DNA of 64,000 nt from Vulcanisaeta thermophila (GTDB lineage Archaea; Thermoproteota; Thermoprotei; Thermoproteales; Thermocladiaceae): assembly GCF_001748385.1 (NCBI RefSeq), contig NZ_BCLI01000001.1, positions 599,177 through 663,176 of the forward strand. The letters are read 5' to 3'. The position numbers and the translations under genes were made by a program. This document shows, in pieces, positions 31,064 through 39,895 of the stretch (position 1 is its first letter; every line of letters starts with the position of its first letter). Under the pieces are notes generated by a model. That model had not been told where the DNA came from, made no database searches, and worked only from the letters and a program-made list of their open reading frames with translations.

Positions 31064-32383
31064 CTAGGGGTTGAGTATGGTCTGTGGTTTCGCCGTTAGT
31101 AGGCTCTCAACCCTACTTATGTAGACGGCCTTCTCCACCTCCTCGAAATTCTCATTGAGCCTGACCATGCCAAGCCTTATGTGGTGTATTTCGCCTTCCC
31201 TGTCGAAGGTTCTTGGTACGGCTATCACGGCCTTACCATTGCTGTAGTAAATCCTCCTTAAAACCCCCAGCGTTAGTAAGTAATTATCCCTGTCCTCTAA
31301 AGCCACTAGTAATCCTCTCTCCCAGTCGTTGGGTAGTAGGAGTACTGTGACGCCCCCTATGTTCCTGAATTGAGCCTCCTTAACGTGCCCCACGGCAATG
31401 GCAACACCACCCCATTGCTCCATGTATGATATGGGCCCCAGGCTCTTCCTAATTATCCTGAGCATGTTATTATCGTAGATGGAGCCATGTAGGATGGGCA
31501 TGTTAACTATTGGTGTCCTCCTGAGGCTTAGGCTTAATTCCCTTGGTGGCATTATGTACCTTCCATAGCCCATCTCCCTCCTAATCTTCCTATCCTCCCT
31601 ATCCCTAATCCTGGCATTTGGTGGTGATGGTAATACGTACACGTTCTTGAATTCCCCACGAACCCTCTCTATCAACTCATCAGTCTCATTATTCCTCCTG
31701 AGAATTATTACGTGTGTGGCCCCAACACTCCTTATCAACTCCAGCTTATAATTAATCGCGTCCTCCCCCGAGACCCAGCCATCGGTATTTATCACCACCA
31801 TGTCAACCCCGTGCCTGTTTAGTAAGTCGTTACGTAGTTTAGTAATGCCGTTAATCACATCCCTCCACACGTGCTCCACACTCGTGGTCTTAACAAAGAC
31901 TGACTTGTCCATCTTTAATTGGCTCAGGTGTGTTATGTAATTCGTGGCCACTGCCGAGGATACCGTGGTGGGCGGGCCTATGTCATTCTGCCCCGGATCC
32001 CCATCTATCACACCAACCTTTAGCTTCCTAGCCACGCCCTTGTTAACGAGTATCGTGGTTATCGTGGTTTTTCCCACGTCCATTGCTCCCAGGATCACGT
32101 ATGTGGAGCCCCTACTTACTATACTGTTTAGTGTGGTCTCCCACTGGTTGATTAGTTGGTCCTCCTCATTGGCCAATTCCGCGTTTCCCTCGGGCCCTAT
32201 TATGAGTTCCAGGGTTGACTTTTCCAGGGTCTTTATTATGACCCTCCTACCCCTCATTATTGTTATCCTATCATTAACTCCATACTCAACACCCAGTACG
32301 TAGATTCTCCCTGTGATTACCCTCACGGTGGCTGGTCCATCTACCCTTAGGATGGAGCCAGCCTCAAGGGTGTATGAATCCAC
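31064..32383 (-). CDS. Clp1/Grc3-family polynucleotide 5'-kinase-like protein
   Basis: The P-loop is GAMDVGKTT near residue 98, followed by VIDGDPGQNDIGPP, the lid and clasp motifs of Clp1/Grc3 RNA 5'-kinases. An N-terminal beta-rich domain (residues 1-80) and a C-terminal domain of about 130 residues complete the eukaryotic-like Clp1 order. Archaeal Clp1 phosphorylates RNA or DNA 5' ends. The protein is 439 aa, and the start ATG 32383 is supported by the MDSYTLEAGS N-terminus. The gene is in a row with the next one, 39 bases away. Confidence 0.82.
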   Translation of the reverse strand: MDSYTLEAGSILRVDGPATVRVITGRIYVLGVEYGVNDRITIMRGRRVIIKTLEKSTLELIIGPEGNAELANEEDQLINQWETTLNSIVSRGSTYVILGAMDVGKTTITTILVNKGVARKLKVGVIDGDPGQNDIGPPTTVSSAVATNYITHLSQLKMDKSVFVKTTSVEHVWRDVINGITKLRNDLLNRHGVDMVVINTDGWVSGEDAINYKLELIRSVGATHVIILRRNNETDELIERVRGEFKNVYVLPSPPNARIRDREDRKIRREMGYGRYIMPPRELSLSLRRTPIVNMPILHGSIYDNNMLRIIRKSLGPISYMEQWGGVAIAVGHVKEAQFRNIGGVTVLLLPNDWERGLLVALEDRDNYLLTLGVLRRIYYSNGKAVIAVPRTFDREGEIHHIRLGMVRLNENFEEVEKAVYISRVESLLTAKPQTILNP

Positions 32384-32422
32384 GTTGATTTTAATGACCG
32401 CTGCTTATTTAAGTTTGATTCC

Positions 32423-32743
32423 TTAGTATATCGTTAGGTCCCTGAAGTCGTAGGGTATGGGCTTACCCTTGCTCTTAAGCTCATCATACCTCTGGGCCAG
32501 GAATCTCTCCAGTACTGGGCACCCCTCGTACTTACCCTCCCTTGGGCATTTGTGGTTTTCCGTGCTGAACATTATGAAGCAGTCGCTGGTTTTTGTGTCG
32601 TAGTATGGGCATTTCTTGTAGTAGTCCTTCATGGATCTTATGATCCTAATTACCCACCTCTGCTTTGGATCCCTTATCTCCCTCTTCAATTCGTACTCGT
32701 TTAAGTCATCCTCATCCGAGTACCCATACCTCACAACAACCAC
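32423..32743 (-). CDS. Small Cys-containing hypothetical protein, 106 aa
   Basis: Charged at both ends, with four cysteines (CPYYDTKTSDC, NHKCPREGKYEGC) in a C-x9-C-x10-C-x8-C pattern that could bind zinc or an Fe-S cluster. The remainder is helical. It is transcribed in the same direction as the Clp1-like gene, 39 bases upstream of it. The family is not recognised. Confidence 0.65.
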   Translation of the reverse strand: MVVVRYGYSDEDDLNEYELKREIRDPKQRWVIRIIRSMKDYYKKCPYYDTKTSDCFIMFSTENHKCPREGKYEGCPVLERFLAQRYDELKSKGKPIPYDFRDLTIY

Positions 32744-32826
32744 CTACCCGGACTACCCAGTTAACCGCACATCCCGTATTAAAATACCTTTCTTCCCCAG
32801 TTGTCTGTGCGCCCATTGGGCATACT

Positions 32827-32836
32827 CTTTTTAAAT
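32827..32836 (+). promoter_or_regulatory. MoxR gene promoter TATA box
   Basis: CTTTTTAAAT is about 27 bases before ATG 32859, again consistent with a leaderless message. Confidence 0.55.
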
Positions 32837-32858
32837 GCCTCAGTACTTCGTTATATGA

Positions 32859-33860
32859 ATGGCAAGCGGTAAGGATTTAACGGCATTCCTACCAAAACTC
32901 TCGGACTTAATCAAGAGGGAGGAGGTTGATGTGGGGAGGTTGGTCACGGACGCCATAAGGACCAAGGGCGTTAAGAAAATACTCAGTGAGCTTGAGAGGG
33001 AGTTGAAGGGGTTGGGTGATGTTGCCATGGACATACTAAGCAGCCTCGCCGTGGGTAGGCACGTGTTGATAATGGGCCCCGTGGGCATTGGGAAGACAAC
33101 CCTAGCCGAGGCCCTGGCTGAGGCCCTCCACATATCAGACCCACCATACATAGAGGTTGCGTGCCACAGCCACATGACGGCCACCGAGCTCACTGGGGAC
33201 ATAGACATAGCCGTGGCATTGCAGGCGGGCCTTGATCACCCACTGGCGTACATACCAGGGCCCCTCGTGATGGCCCACGGTGGGATATTAATACTCGATG
33301 AGATTAATAGGCTCAACCCATACAGCCAGGCAGCCCTGCTCCAATCGCTTCAGGAGCATTACGTCTTCATTAGGGGGTTTAGGATTAGGAGTGACTTCCT
33401 GGTCATAGCCACGTCAAACCCTGCGGAGTACTCGGGGGTTTACGAGCTCAGTGAGGCCCTTGCTGATAGGATGAAGGTTGTGGAGATACAGTACCCAGAT
33501 AAGGAGTTACTCAAGTCAATACTTAGTTGGAAGAGTAATATGTATGTGGAGCACCTGGGCGTTAAGGTTCCTGACACCCTGACGGAGGTGGTGGCAACGT
33601 TCATGACCCTAGTGGCCCAGGATGGTAATGTGGAAGTGGGCCCAAGCATTAGGTCAGCCATTTACTCACTAACCACCGCAATGTCCAGGGCGTGGCTTGA
33701 GGGCAGGGACGTAACGCTCAACGACCTGAAGAGGGAGGTGATTAGCAACATGGTCAATGTGATTAGGGGGAACTTCACCAGCGAGGCTGAGAAGAAGGAC
33801 TACCTAGCCCGTAAGTTTGATGAGGCAGCCATGATAAGTAGGAGGTACTCAAGGAAGTAA
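32859..33860 (+). CDS. MoxR-family AAA+ ATPase
   Basis: The AAA+ core starts with Walker A GPVGIGKTTLAEALA near residue 73, Walker B GGILILDEINRL, and sensor 1 VIATSNPAEYSG. MoxR ATPases act as chaperones that insert cofactors or mature protein complexes together with a VWA protein. The next gene (VWA/CoxE-like) starts 41 bases downstream on the same strand and is the expected partner. The ATG at 32859 gives a 333-residue protein. A second ATG four bases earlier is out of frame. Confidence 0.88.
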   Translation: MASGKDLTAFLPKLSDLIKREEVDVGRLVTDAIRTKGVKKILSELERELKGLGDVAMDILSSLAVGRHVLIMGPVGIGKTTLAEALAEALHISDPPYIEVACHSHMTATELTGDIDIAVALQAGLDHPLAYIPGPLVMAHGGILILDEINRLNPYSQAALLQSLQEHYVFIRGFRIRSDFLVIATSNPAEYSGVYELSEALADRMKVVEIQYPDKELLKSILSWKSNMYVEHLGVKVPDTLTEVVATFMTLVAQDGNVEVGPSIRSAIYSLTTAMSRAWLEGRDVTLNDLKREVISNMVNVIRGNFTSEAEKKDYLARKFDEAAMISRRYSRK

Positions 33861-33901
33861 GTTATTTTAATAACCAACACCAGTTAGGCTGGGGTTTAAC
33901 C

Positions 33902-35428
33902 TTGAGTAAGGAGTTGGACCCTGGCGAGCTAACGGCGAAGATACTCAGTAGGGTCTATGCCTACTTAAAGGAGGACTCGAGGGTTGTGAGGCCTGGCTCC
34001 GTGAGGAGTTTCGAGGCCGCGCTTAACGATATAATGATGAGGATAGTCCTGGAGGGTGGGGTTGATTATGAGAAGTATAAAGAGATAGTAACCAGGGTTG
34101 GTATAGAGAACCTATACCTCTCGGTGGAGACAGTAAACCCCGAGGATAAGGTCTACGTGCTCAGGGAAGCCTTCATGAGAGCCTTCGAGGAATTTGAAAC
34201 AAGCCCGGCGCAATTAAGTAGTGAGGAGAGTGGTGGTGGGGAGAGTGGTGGGGTTAGTGGTTACAGAGTAAGTGAGGGTGAGGGGAGTGAGGAGCAGGGT
34301 GAAGGTGGCTCTCAAGAGGTTGGTGTTGATTATAGGCTTGGTGAGGAGCAGAGGGGAAATGCTGGCGGTAATGAGAGTCCCACGGTTAGCGGGCTGGTCA
34401 GTAGTGGTAATAAGGAGAGTACTGCGAACTTCGACTCCGTGGTCACCACAATATACGAGATACTCTACGGCGGGGTTGGTACCGTGAACTTCCTAAACCT
34501 GGCCCAGTTGATAAACATGTTCATAGACCCCTACGCAAACATAACGGAGAAGGTTAAGGTGCTCAGGAAGATAGAGCCCTACCTAAGGAGTTACGGCCTG
34601 GTGCCCACTGAGGGTAGGAGGGGTAGGGAGGGTGAGAGGGTGTTTGAGGCGTTGAGGAATGTGGTTAGGAATGCCATGAGTGGTGTGGGTCAGGTTAAGG
34701 TGGTTAGGTTCACAGACGTGGATAGGTACCCAACGTACGTGGTTAGTATTAGGGAGTATAAGATAGGTGATAGTTACTTCGATATGGACATGCAGAGGAC
34801 ATCCATGAACATAGCCAGGAAGGTTATGATGAACAAACCCTTCACAAGCAGGGACATAGTGGTTAAGGAGTACGCTAATATAAAGACCATAGACATAGTA
34901 CTATGCCTAGACGTGTCCGGGAGCATGAGGGAGCTCAGCAACGGCATGCCCAAGATAGAGATTGCGAAGGATGCCATAACCCAGTACATACAATTCCTGG
35001 CAAAAACCAACGATAGGCTAGCCATGGTACTCTTCAACTTCAGGGCAGACGTACTCTGGCCCCTAGCACCCGTTAGGAAGTATTGGAGCCAGATGAAGTA
35101 CATGCTCAAGTACGTATACGCTGGAGGCGGTACAAACCTAGCCAACGCCCTGGAGAAGTCCAGGGACGTCCTCACCAGGTCCAGGAGCAACTCCAAGCAC
35201 GTCATATGCGTGACTGATGGTAGGACCGTGAACTCGAGCATGTGCATTAGGGAGGCTGTGAGGCTTAGGAGGGGTGGCACCACCATATCCACCATAGCCA
35301 TTGGCGAGAATAGTGATGATGAGTTACTCATGAGGCTCTCCAAGCTTGGTGGCGGCTTGTTCATAAAGATTAGCAATATTCATGACCTGGGCAGGGCATT
35401 GATAATGGATAAGCTACATGGCATGTAA
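33902..35428 (+). CDS. VWA-domain (CoxE-like) protein, MoxR partner
   Basis: The C-terminal 190 residues form a von Willebrand factor A domain with a complete MIDAS: DVSGSM (near residue 336), a conserved Thr in GGGTNLANALE and Asp in VTDG. Residues 100-160 are a low-complexity Gly/Ser/Glu linker. The N-terminal helical region is unassigned. Start TTG 33902, 508 aa. MoxR-VWA pairs help mature metalloenzymes or other complexes; the client here is not known. Confidence 0.85.
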   Translation: MSKELDPGELTAKILSRVYAYLKEDSRVVRPGSVRSFEAALNDIMMRIVLEGGVDYEKYKEIVTRVGIENLYLSVETVNPEDKVYVLREAFMRAFEEFETSPAQLSSEESGGGESGGVSGYRVSEGEGSEEQGEGGSQEVGVDYRLGEEQRGNAGGNESPTVSGLVSSGNKESTANFDSVVTTIYEILYGGVGTVNFLNLAQLINMFIDPYANITEKVKVLRKIEPYLRSYGLVPTEGRRGREGERVFEALRNVVRNAMSGVGQVKVVRFTDVDRYPTYVVSIREYKIGDSYFDMDMQRTSMNIARKVMMNKPFTSRDIVVKEYANIKTIDIVLCLDVSGSMRELSNGMPKIEIAKDAITQYIQFLAKTNDRLAMVLFNFRADVLWPLAPVRKYWSQMKYMLKYVYAGGGTNLANALEKSRDVLTRSRSNSKHVICVTDGRTVNSSMCIREAVRLRRGGTTISTIAIGENSDDELLMRLSKLGGGLFIKISNIHDLGRALIMDKLHGM

Positions 35429-35512
35429 GCACCGCGCAGGGTGTTTTCAGGATATTACGGCAATTTCTGCAATGAGTACCTTATAAGCATTCCTGGGTAT
35501 TAACTACTGGTA

Positions 35513-36592
35513 ATGATTAGGTGCTTTAATAATCTCACGGACTTCATGATCAAGTACCCCTTTAGTAAGGAGGGACTTAATAGATTTAGGCGAATCACGG
35601 AGACCGAGGGCCTATACGTAAACGACCTACCAAACATGGAAGAAGGCAGGAAACTACTCAAGAGGGCCCATGAAATACTAAAGGAAGCACTGATTAATCA
35701 CACCATTAGGGATAATTGGGACCTTGGGGATTACGAAGTCGTGGCACACTACGTGGCAATAATACTTGCATCGCACCTAGACAAGTCGCTATGGAGGAGG
35801 TTCGCTGATGTCGAGAGTAAGAGGTTTTCCGCAAGGCTTGGGTCTGAGGATCTAGAGTGTGTTCTCTATATTGCCCGTGAGTTTGACATTAGGATTGCCA
35901 GGGTTAGGGACTTGGATTTAGGTGAAAGATTCACTGAGGCCTTTGACATAGGTGTCAGGGTTTGGGATTACCTCAGGTTCATGCCGAAGAACGACCCGAA
36001 CTGGAAGCTGGTGAATAGGTACTTAGTTAATGGCTGGGTTCTCATGGACATTAAGGACCTGGTTAGGCTTGTGGAGGAGGCTGTGGAGGGCATGGTCATG
36101 AACCTAATAGAAAGGGCCAGTGAAGATAAAGAGGCTACTGAGAAATTAGTTGAGGCATTGGGTGGGCTCAACGACTTAATGAAGCTGAGTATTAAGCCCA
36201 GGATCAAGATCCAACCAAGGGGTGGTTTACCTCCGTGCATGGAGGCAATAATCAACGAGATAAGGAGCGGGGGCAACCCGAGTCACCAGGCTAGGTTTGC
36301 CCTGGCCTCCTTCATGCTCAGGAAGTGCCACGACGTCGAGGGTAGGCCCGTTGAGGAGTGTGTGGAGGATGTGGTGAACTTGTTCAGAACTGTGGCTGAC
36401 TTCGACGAGAAGGTCACCAGATACCAGGTGGAGCACATTGCGGGCCTCAGGGGTGGTCGTAAATTCTACATGCCACCATCCTGCGAGGAAATGAACTCAT
36501 TGGGGCTATGCCCCACAAACATGGGGTGCGGCGTGAAAAACCCACTACAGTACGCCTCCAGGGCCGTTGCGAGGCAAGCGGCAGGGAATTAA
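35513..36592 (+). CDS. priL: DNA primase large subunit PriL
   Basis: PriL pairs with PriS to make primers for replication and repair. The C-terminal domain with four iron-sulfur cysteines is recognisable: PPCMEAI (about 241), RKCHD (about 272), and CEEMNSLGLC (about 323-332). The N-terminal helical domain (residues 1-200) follows the archaeal pattern. The small subunit PriS is not in the window. ATG 35513 is preceded by ACCTTATAAGC (35478-35488) about 27 bases upstream. At 359 aa the length is normal. Confidence 0.9.
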   Translation: MIRCFNNLTDFMIKYPFSKEGLNRFRRITETEGLYVNDLPNMEEGRKLLKRAHEILKEALINHTIRDNWDLGDYEVVAHYVAIILASHLDKSLWRRFADVESKRFSARLGSEDLECVLYIAREFDIRIARVRDLDLGERFTEAFDIGVRVWDYLRFMPKNDPNWKLVNRYLVNGWVLMDIKDLVRLVEEAVEGMVMNLIERASEDKEATEKLVEALGGLNDLMKLSIKPRIKIQPRGGLPPCMEAIINEIRSGGNPSHQARFALASFMLRKCHDVEGRPVEECVEDVVNLFRTVADFDEKVTRYQVEHIAGLRGGRKFYMPPSCEEMNSLGLCPTNMGCGVKNPLQYASRAVARQAAGN

Positions 36593-36596
36593 TGCC

Positions 36597-37019
36597 CTAA
36601 GCATAGAGCGGCCCACCTCCGCCCTGCCTCTGCTGTGGCTGTGGTACCACGGGCATGGCCGGTGGTATGCCCAGTTCCTTAAGGAGTAGGTTAACCTCAA
36701 ACAACACGTACTGGCTGATCATGGCTTGGACGAACTGCGGCGCCTTGCCCGAGTTCACGGACTTGGCAATCTCCTCGGCCTCCCTGGGCTCTGTTTGAAC
36801 CATGAGGGCGCCCCTTATGGATACATTGACTATTGATGGGTTTGTGGTGGCCACTAGGGAGAAGGGTATCTCCACGAACTCACCCCTCGCCGTGGCGTTG
36901 GGTCCTATGACTAGGTTTATATTAAACGCCACCTGCAACTGCTGGGGCATTACCTGAAGCCTCTCCGCATGTAGGTAATCATACCTTATGCCCACGGTTT
37001 TGAAACTGGCACCCGCCAT
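36597..37019 (-). CDS. Hypothetical beta-rich protein, 140 aa (SecB-like fold possible)
   Basis: The N-terminal part has beta-strands (VAFNINLVIGPNATARGEFVEIPFS; SIVNVSIRGALMV), then a helix with many Gln and Met, and a low-complexity Pro/Gln/Gly tail (PVVPQPQQRQGGGGP). The strand order is reminiscent of SecB-like chaperone domains, but I would not assert that. The ATG at 37019 is the only reasonable start. The stop is 5 bases from the priL stop (convergent). Confidence 0.5.
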   Translation of the reverse strand: MAGASFKTVGIRYDYLHAERLQVMPQQLQVAFNINLVIGPNATARGEFVEIPFSLVATTNPSIVNVSIRGALMVQTEPREAEEIAKSVNSGKAPQFVQAMISQYVLFEVNLLLKELGIPPAMPVVPQPQQRQGGGGPLYA

Positions 37020-37104
37020 ACACGTGTTAATCTAAGCTACATGTATAAGCATTTCTCAGCATGCATTGTCCCTGGGCAAAATGCTTTAAATATTAATTAT
37101 TGGG

Positions 37105-37716
37105 GTGCAAGGCGTGTCCGCTGGGGATGTTGATAAGCTACTTAATTACATAAGGAGGGTTTTGATTAAGGTGGGCTCTGAATTGATGAAGAGGGGTGTG
37201 GAGTTCATACTCATTGGTAGTGCCATAATACCCCTCATTTACAGGGTGAATTGGAACGTCCACGACATAGACCTATTCATAATAAATAAGTCCACGGTGG
37301 AGGACCCGGAACTCTTTGAGGAGATAGCCAGGGAGAATGATTGGGACGTGGGCACGGACATGAGCGGTATGATGTACTACGAGGTCCTGGTGGATGCCGA
37401 GGTCTTTAGGGTGGACCTCATGGAGAACCTACTGGACATATACATACCGGCCGAGATGATAAGTAACGCCATAAGGATTAAGCTTGATGGGCTTGAGGTG
37501 AGGAGTATAAGGCTTGAGGACCTACTGGTGCTAAAGGCTAGGGAGGCCAGTGAGGAGGGTGATGAATTCCTCTCGAAAATAGCCGAGTTACTGGCGGATC
37601 CAGAAAGTGGGTTGAGCATTGATAGGGATTACCTAAAGAGGGCCATTAATTACTACCCGGACGAGGCGGAGTCCATAGCCAGGAGGCTTGAGAAGTCGGG
37701 AATATACCTAGAATAA
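37105..37716 (+). CDS. Nucleotidyltransferase-like protein (pol-beta superfamily)
   Basis: The GS...DxD signature is visible: FILIGSAIIPLIYRVNWNVHDIDLF. This is the pol-beta nucleotidyltransferase fold with catalytic Asp pair in HDIDLF, and a later DVGTDMS and EVFRVDLM supply another acidic residue. The family includes minimal nucleotidyltransferases, AbiEii and MNT-type toxin-antitoxin enzymes; no antitoxin partner gene (HEPN) is adjacent. GTG 37105 or GTG 37114 are possible starts; CTTTAAATATT at 37085-37095 favours 37114. Confidence 0.7.
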   Translation: MQGVSAGDVDKLLNYIRRVLIKVGSELMKRGVEFILIGSAIIPLIYRVNWNVHDIDLFIINKSTVEDPELFEEIARENDWDVGTDMSGMMYYEVLVDAEVFRVDLMENLLDIYIPAEMISNAIRIKLDGLEVRSIRLEDLLVLKAREASEEGDEFLSKIAELLADPESGLSIDRDYLKRAINYYPDEAESIARRLEKSGIYLE

Positions 37717-37719
37717 ATT

Positions 37720-38292
37720 TTACTTAATATTTTCGAATGCGTACACGTAGATACCATCAAGCACGCCAGGGCCACCCTCACGCCCATGCGGGCTAATCCT
37801 CTCCTCACCCCTGAGTGTCGTGGCCAATTCAATATTCGCTGCGAATTGACTAACCAACTCCTTATCTATACCCTCCACCACTATGTCATCCTTAGTGGTG
37901 CTCACCTTAATACCCTTGGGTATCTCCAGGGTTATCTTGGACCTCCTGCCCAGGAAGTTCTCAATTACCAATTGATTACCCTGAACCTTAACGCTAATGG
38001 GGAAGTGCGAGTAAACAATCTTCAACTTATACCTCCAGCCCCTGGTCACCCCCGTAATCATATTCCTAATATGACCAGCAATGGTACCAACCAGGGCCTT
38101 CTCCCTCCTACCAGCGAAGTGGGACTCCACAACCACTGTGTTGCCATCAAGCCTAATTATAACGGGTACATTCCCAAAATCCCTCTCCAGCGCTCCAAGG
38201 GGGCCCTTAACACTAACCCTGCTACCCACAACCTCCACCTTAACATTACTGGGCACCTCCACAACCTCCGACACATAAGGCTGCCTAGACAT
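37720..38292 (-). CDS. rpl6: 50S ribosomal protein L6 (uL6, archaeal)
   Basis: uL6 binds domain VI of 23S rRNA near the sarcin-ricin loop. Diagnostic segments are VKGPLGALERDFGNVPV, the ALVGTIAGHIRNMITGVTRGWRYKLK region, and FLGRRSKITLEIPKGI. ATG 38292 (MSRQPYV) is preferred over 38307 because ACTTTAAATAAG (38326-38315 on this strand) is about 26 bases upstream. It is 190 aa and isolated from other ribosomal protein genes. It is divergent from the pilin-like operon. Confidence 0.93.
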   Translation of the reverse strand: MSRQPYVSEVVEVPSNVKVEVVGSRVSVKGPLGALERDFGNVPVIIRLDGNTVVVESHFAGRREKALVGTIAGHIRNMITGVTRGWRYKLKIVYSHFPISVKVQGNQLVIENFLGRRSKITLEIPKGIKVSTTKDDIVVEGIDKELVSQFAANIELATTLRGEERISPHGREGGPGVLDGIYVYAFENIK

Positions 38293-38353
38293 GCCAATCA
38301 AGCCCATTGAGGGGCTTATTTAAAGTATTCGCCCCCGTGCGGGTTGAGGGGTA

Positions 38354-38363
38354 GGGTTTTTAA
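38354..38363 (+). promoter_or_regulatory. Promoter of the pilin-like operon
   Basis: GGGTTTTTAA gives a TATA element about 26 bases before ATG 38387. The six genes are tightly packed and no other strong promoter was seen between them, so one message is likely. Confidence 0.6.
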
Positions 38364-38386
38364 GGATTTCATTCAATTTATTAGTA

Positions 38387-39895
38387 ATGTTCAATCCCAG
38401 CAGGGGCCAATCAAGCGCCGTGGAGCTCATCATAATAATACCAGTGATTATAGCAGTCATTCTAGTAATAGCCCTGGCACTCCCCAACTACCTATACCCA
38501 GCGGGGTCTGAGGTAAACACATACCAATTAACGACCATGGCACAGTCACTACTAGACTACATAATAACGAGCCCCGGAAACCCACCCAACTGGGGATTAA
38601 ACGCAACCCAAATAACATCCTTCGGGCTAGCCCAACCCAACGAACCATACCACCTAGACCCATTCAAGGTGTTGGCCCTTGTTTATTGGGAATACGAAAA
38701 TGGCCTAGTACCGCCGGGCTCACTCCAGGGCTACTGCCCAGTGAGTGCCATAAGTGGGAGCGGGTTCCAGCAGTACCTAAGTAATGAGGGTATCTCCGCA
38801 ATAAGCATCTCCAACTGGCTAATAACCCCATACTCCCACACACCCTGGGGCCTAAACTACACCGAGGTCAAGGAATTACTGGGCCTAGGGAACAATTATG
38901 AATTCCAGCTAATAATAATGCCATTATTCAACGTATCAATCATAAACTTCCCACCAGGACCTGGGGTTAACCCATTCACCGTGTACTTCAGGGTGATCAA
39001 CCAAGAGACGGGGCAACCAGCGGCTAACGCCACGGTTACGCTCACGTACTTCGCCACCGACCAAGCCAGTAACGACCTAGCCTGCCAGTATGGATTAACA
39101 ACGCCCTGCACACCGGCACCGCTTGGAACCGAGTTACCACCACAGGGCACATTCACAATACTCAGCACATCACCATTGATCCTAGAGGGTACTGAGGTGA
39201 ATGTGACGGATATTAATGGCACCGTGGAATTCACACTACCCCTATCCTTTGATGGGGACAACTCGTACTTCTTCATAACCTACGTGGAGTCCGGGGGCCT
39301 TGGAGACTACGCCTACTTCCAATACCCACCACAATCAACACCACTACTACTAGCCGCAATACTACCCAATGGTACCTCCATGAACTCCGTGGTCTTCGCA
39401 GACCCACACCTATTCACCAACTGCCTAATCAATGCCGGCGTAGTCAGTAACCCCGGGGCCACGGCGCTTGGTCTTAGGATAGTGGCTGTTTTTAAGTCGG
39501 TGTATGGCTATGTGTTTCAATCCATAAACTTCACCATAAACCCAGGGAGGGGATCCAAGTCATACCCAGTCCCATGCACCTACCTATCCACCCTAAACAA
39601 CCCAAGCTACTCAGCCTGTTACTGGAACCTACCAAGCACACCCATGCTACTGATAGCCTACGTAGTAAGGAACTCACAGGGCCAGGCGGGTAATACGCCC
39701 ACCTCCCAAGTCCTCGTCATACCCTACGGAATATGGCCCGAGTACTACCTGAGCAATAGAGTCATAATCTTTGGCGAAACCGTTAAGAACGCCCCAATGG
39801 CATCCTCAAGCGCCGTGGTTAATATTGGGGACTCCGCATACATCATAACCCTGAGGCTCTACTACAGGGGTAATGTCTACGCACCCACTGGGTGA
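38387..39895 (+). CDS. Class III signal (prepilin-like) secreted protein 1, 502 aa
   Basis: The N-terminus MFNPSRGQSSAVELIIIIP is a textbook class III leader: basic residue, Gly at the cleavage site, Gln at +1, a Glu at +6, then a long hydrophobic helix (about residues 13-35). PibD/FlaK-type prepilin peptidase would cut between G and Q. The extracellular body of about 460 aa is rich in Thr/Asn/Tyr/Pro with N-x-S/T sequons and Ig-like beta pattern. Cysteines such as QYGLTTPC may form disulfides. First gene of the operon, overlapping the next by 4 bases. Confidence 0.75.
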   Translation: MFNPSRGQSSAVELIIIIPVIIAVILVIALALPNYLYPAGSEVNTYQLTTMAQSLLDYIITSPGNPPNWGLNATQITSFGLAQPNEPYHLDPFKVLALVYWEYENGLVPPGSLQGYCPVSAISGSGFQQYLSNEGISAISISNWLITPYSHTPWGLNYTEVKELLGLGNNYEFQLIIMPLFNVSIINFPPGPGVNPFTVYFRVINQETGQPAANATVTLTYFATDQASNDLACQYGLTTPCTPAPLGTELPPQGTFTILSTSPLILEGTEVNVTDINGTVEFTLPLSFDGDNSYFFITYVESGGLGDYAYFQYPPQSTPLLLAAILPNGTSMNSVVFADPHLFTNCLINAGVVSNPGATALGLRIVAVFKSVYGYVFQSINFTINPGRGSKSYPVPCTYLSTLNNPSYSACYWNLPSTPMLLIAYVVRNSQGQAGNTPTSQVLVIPYGIWPEYYLSNRVIIFGETVKNAPMASSSAVVNIGDSAYIITLRLYYRGNVYAPTG

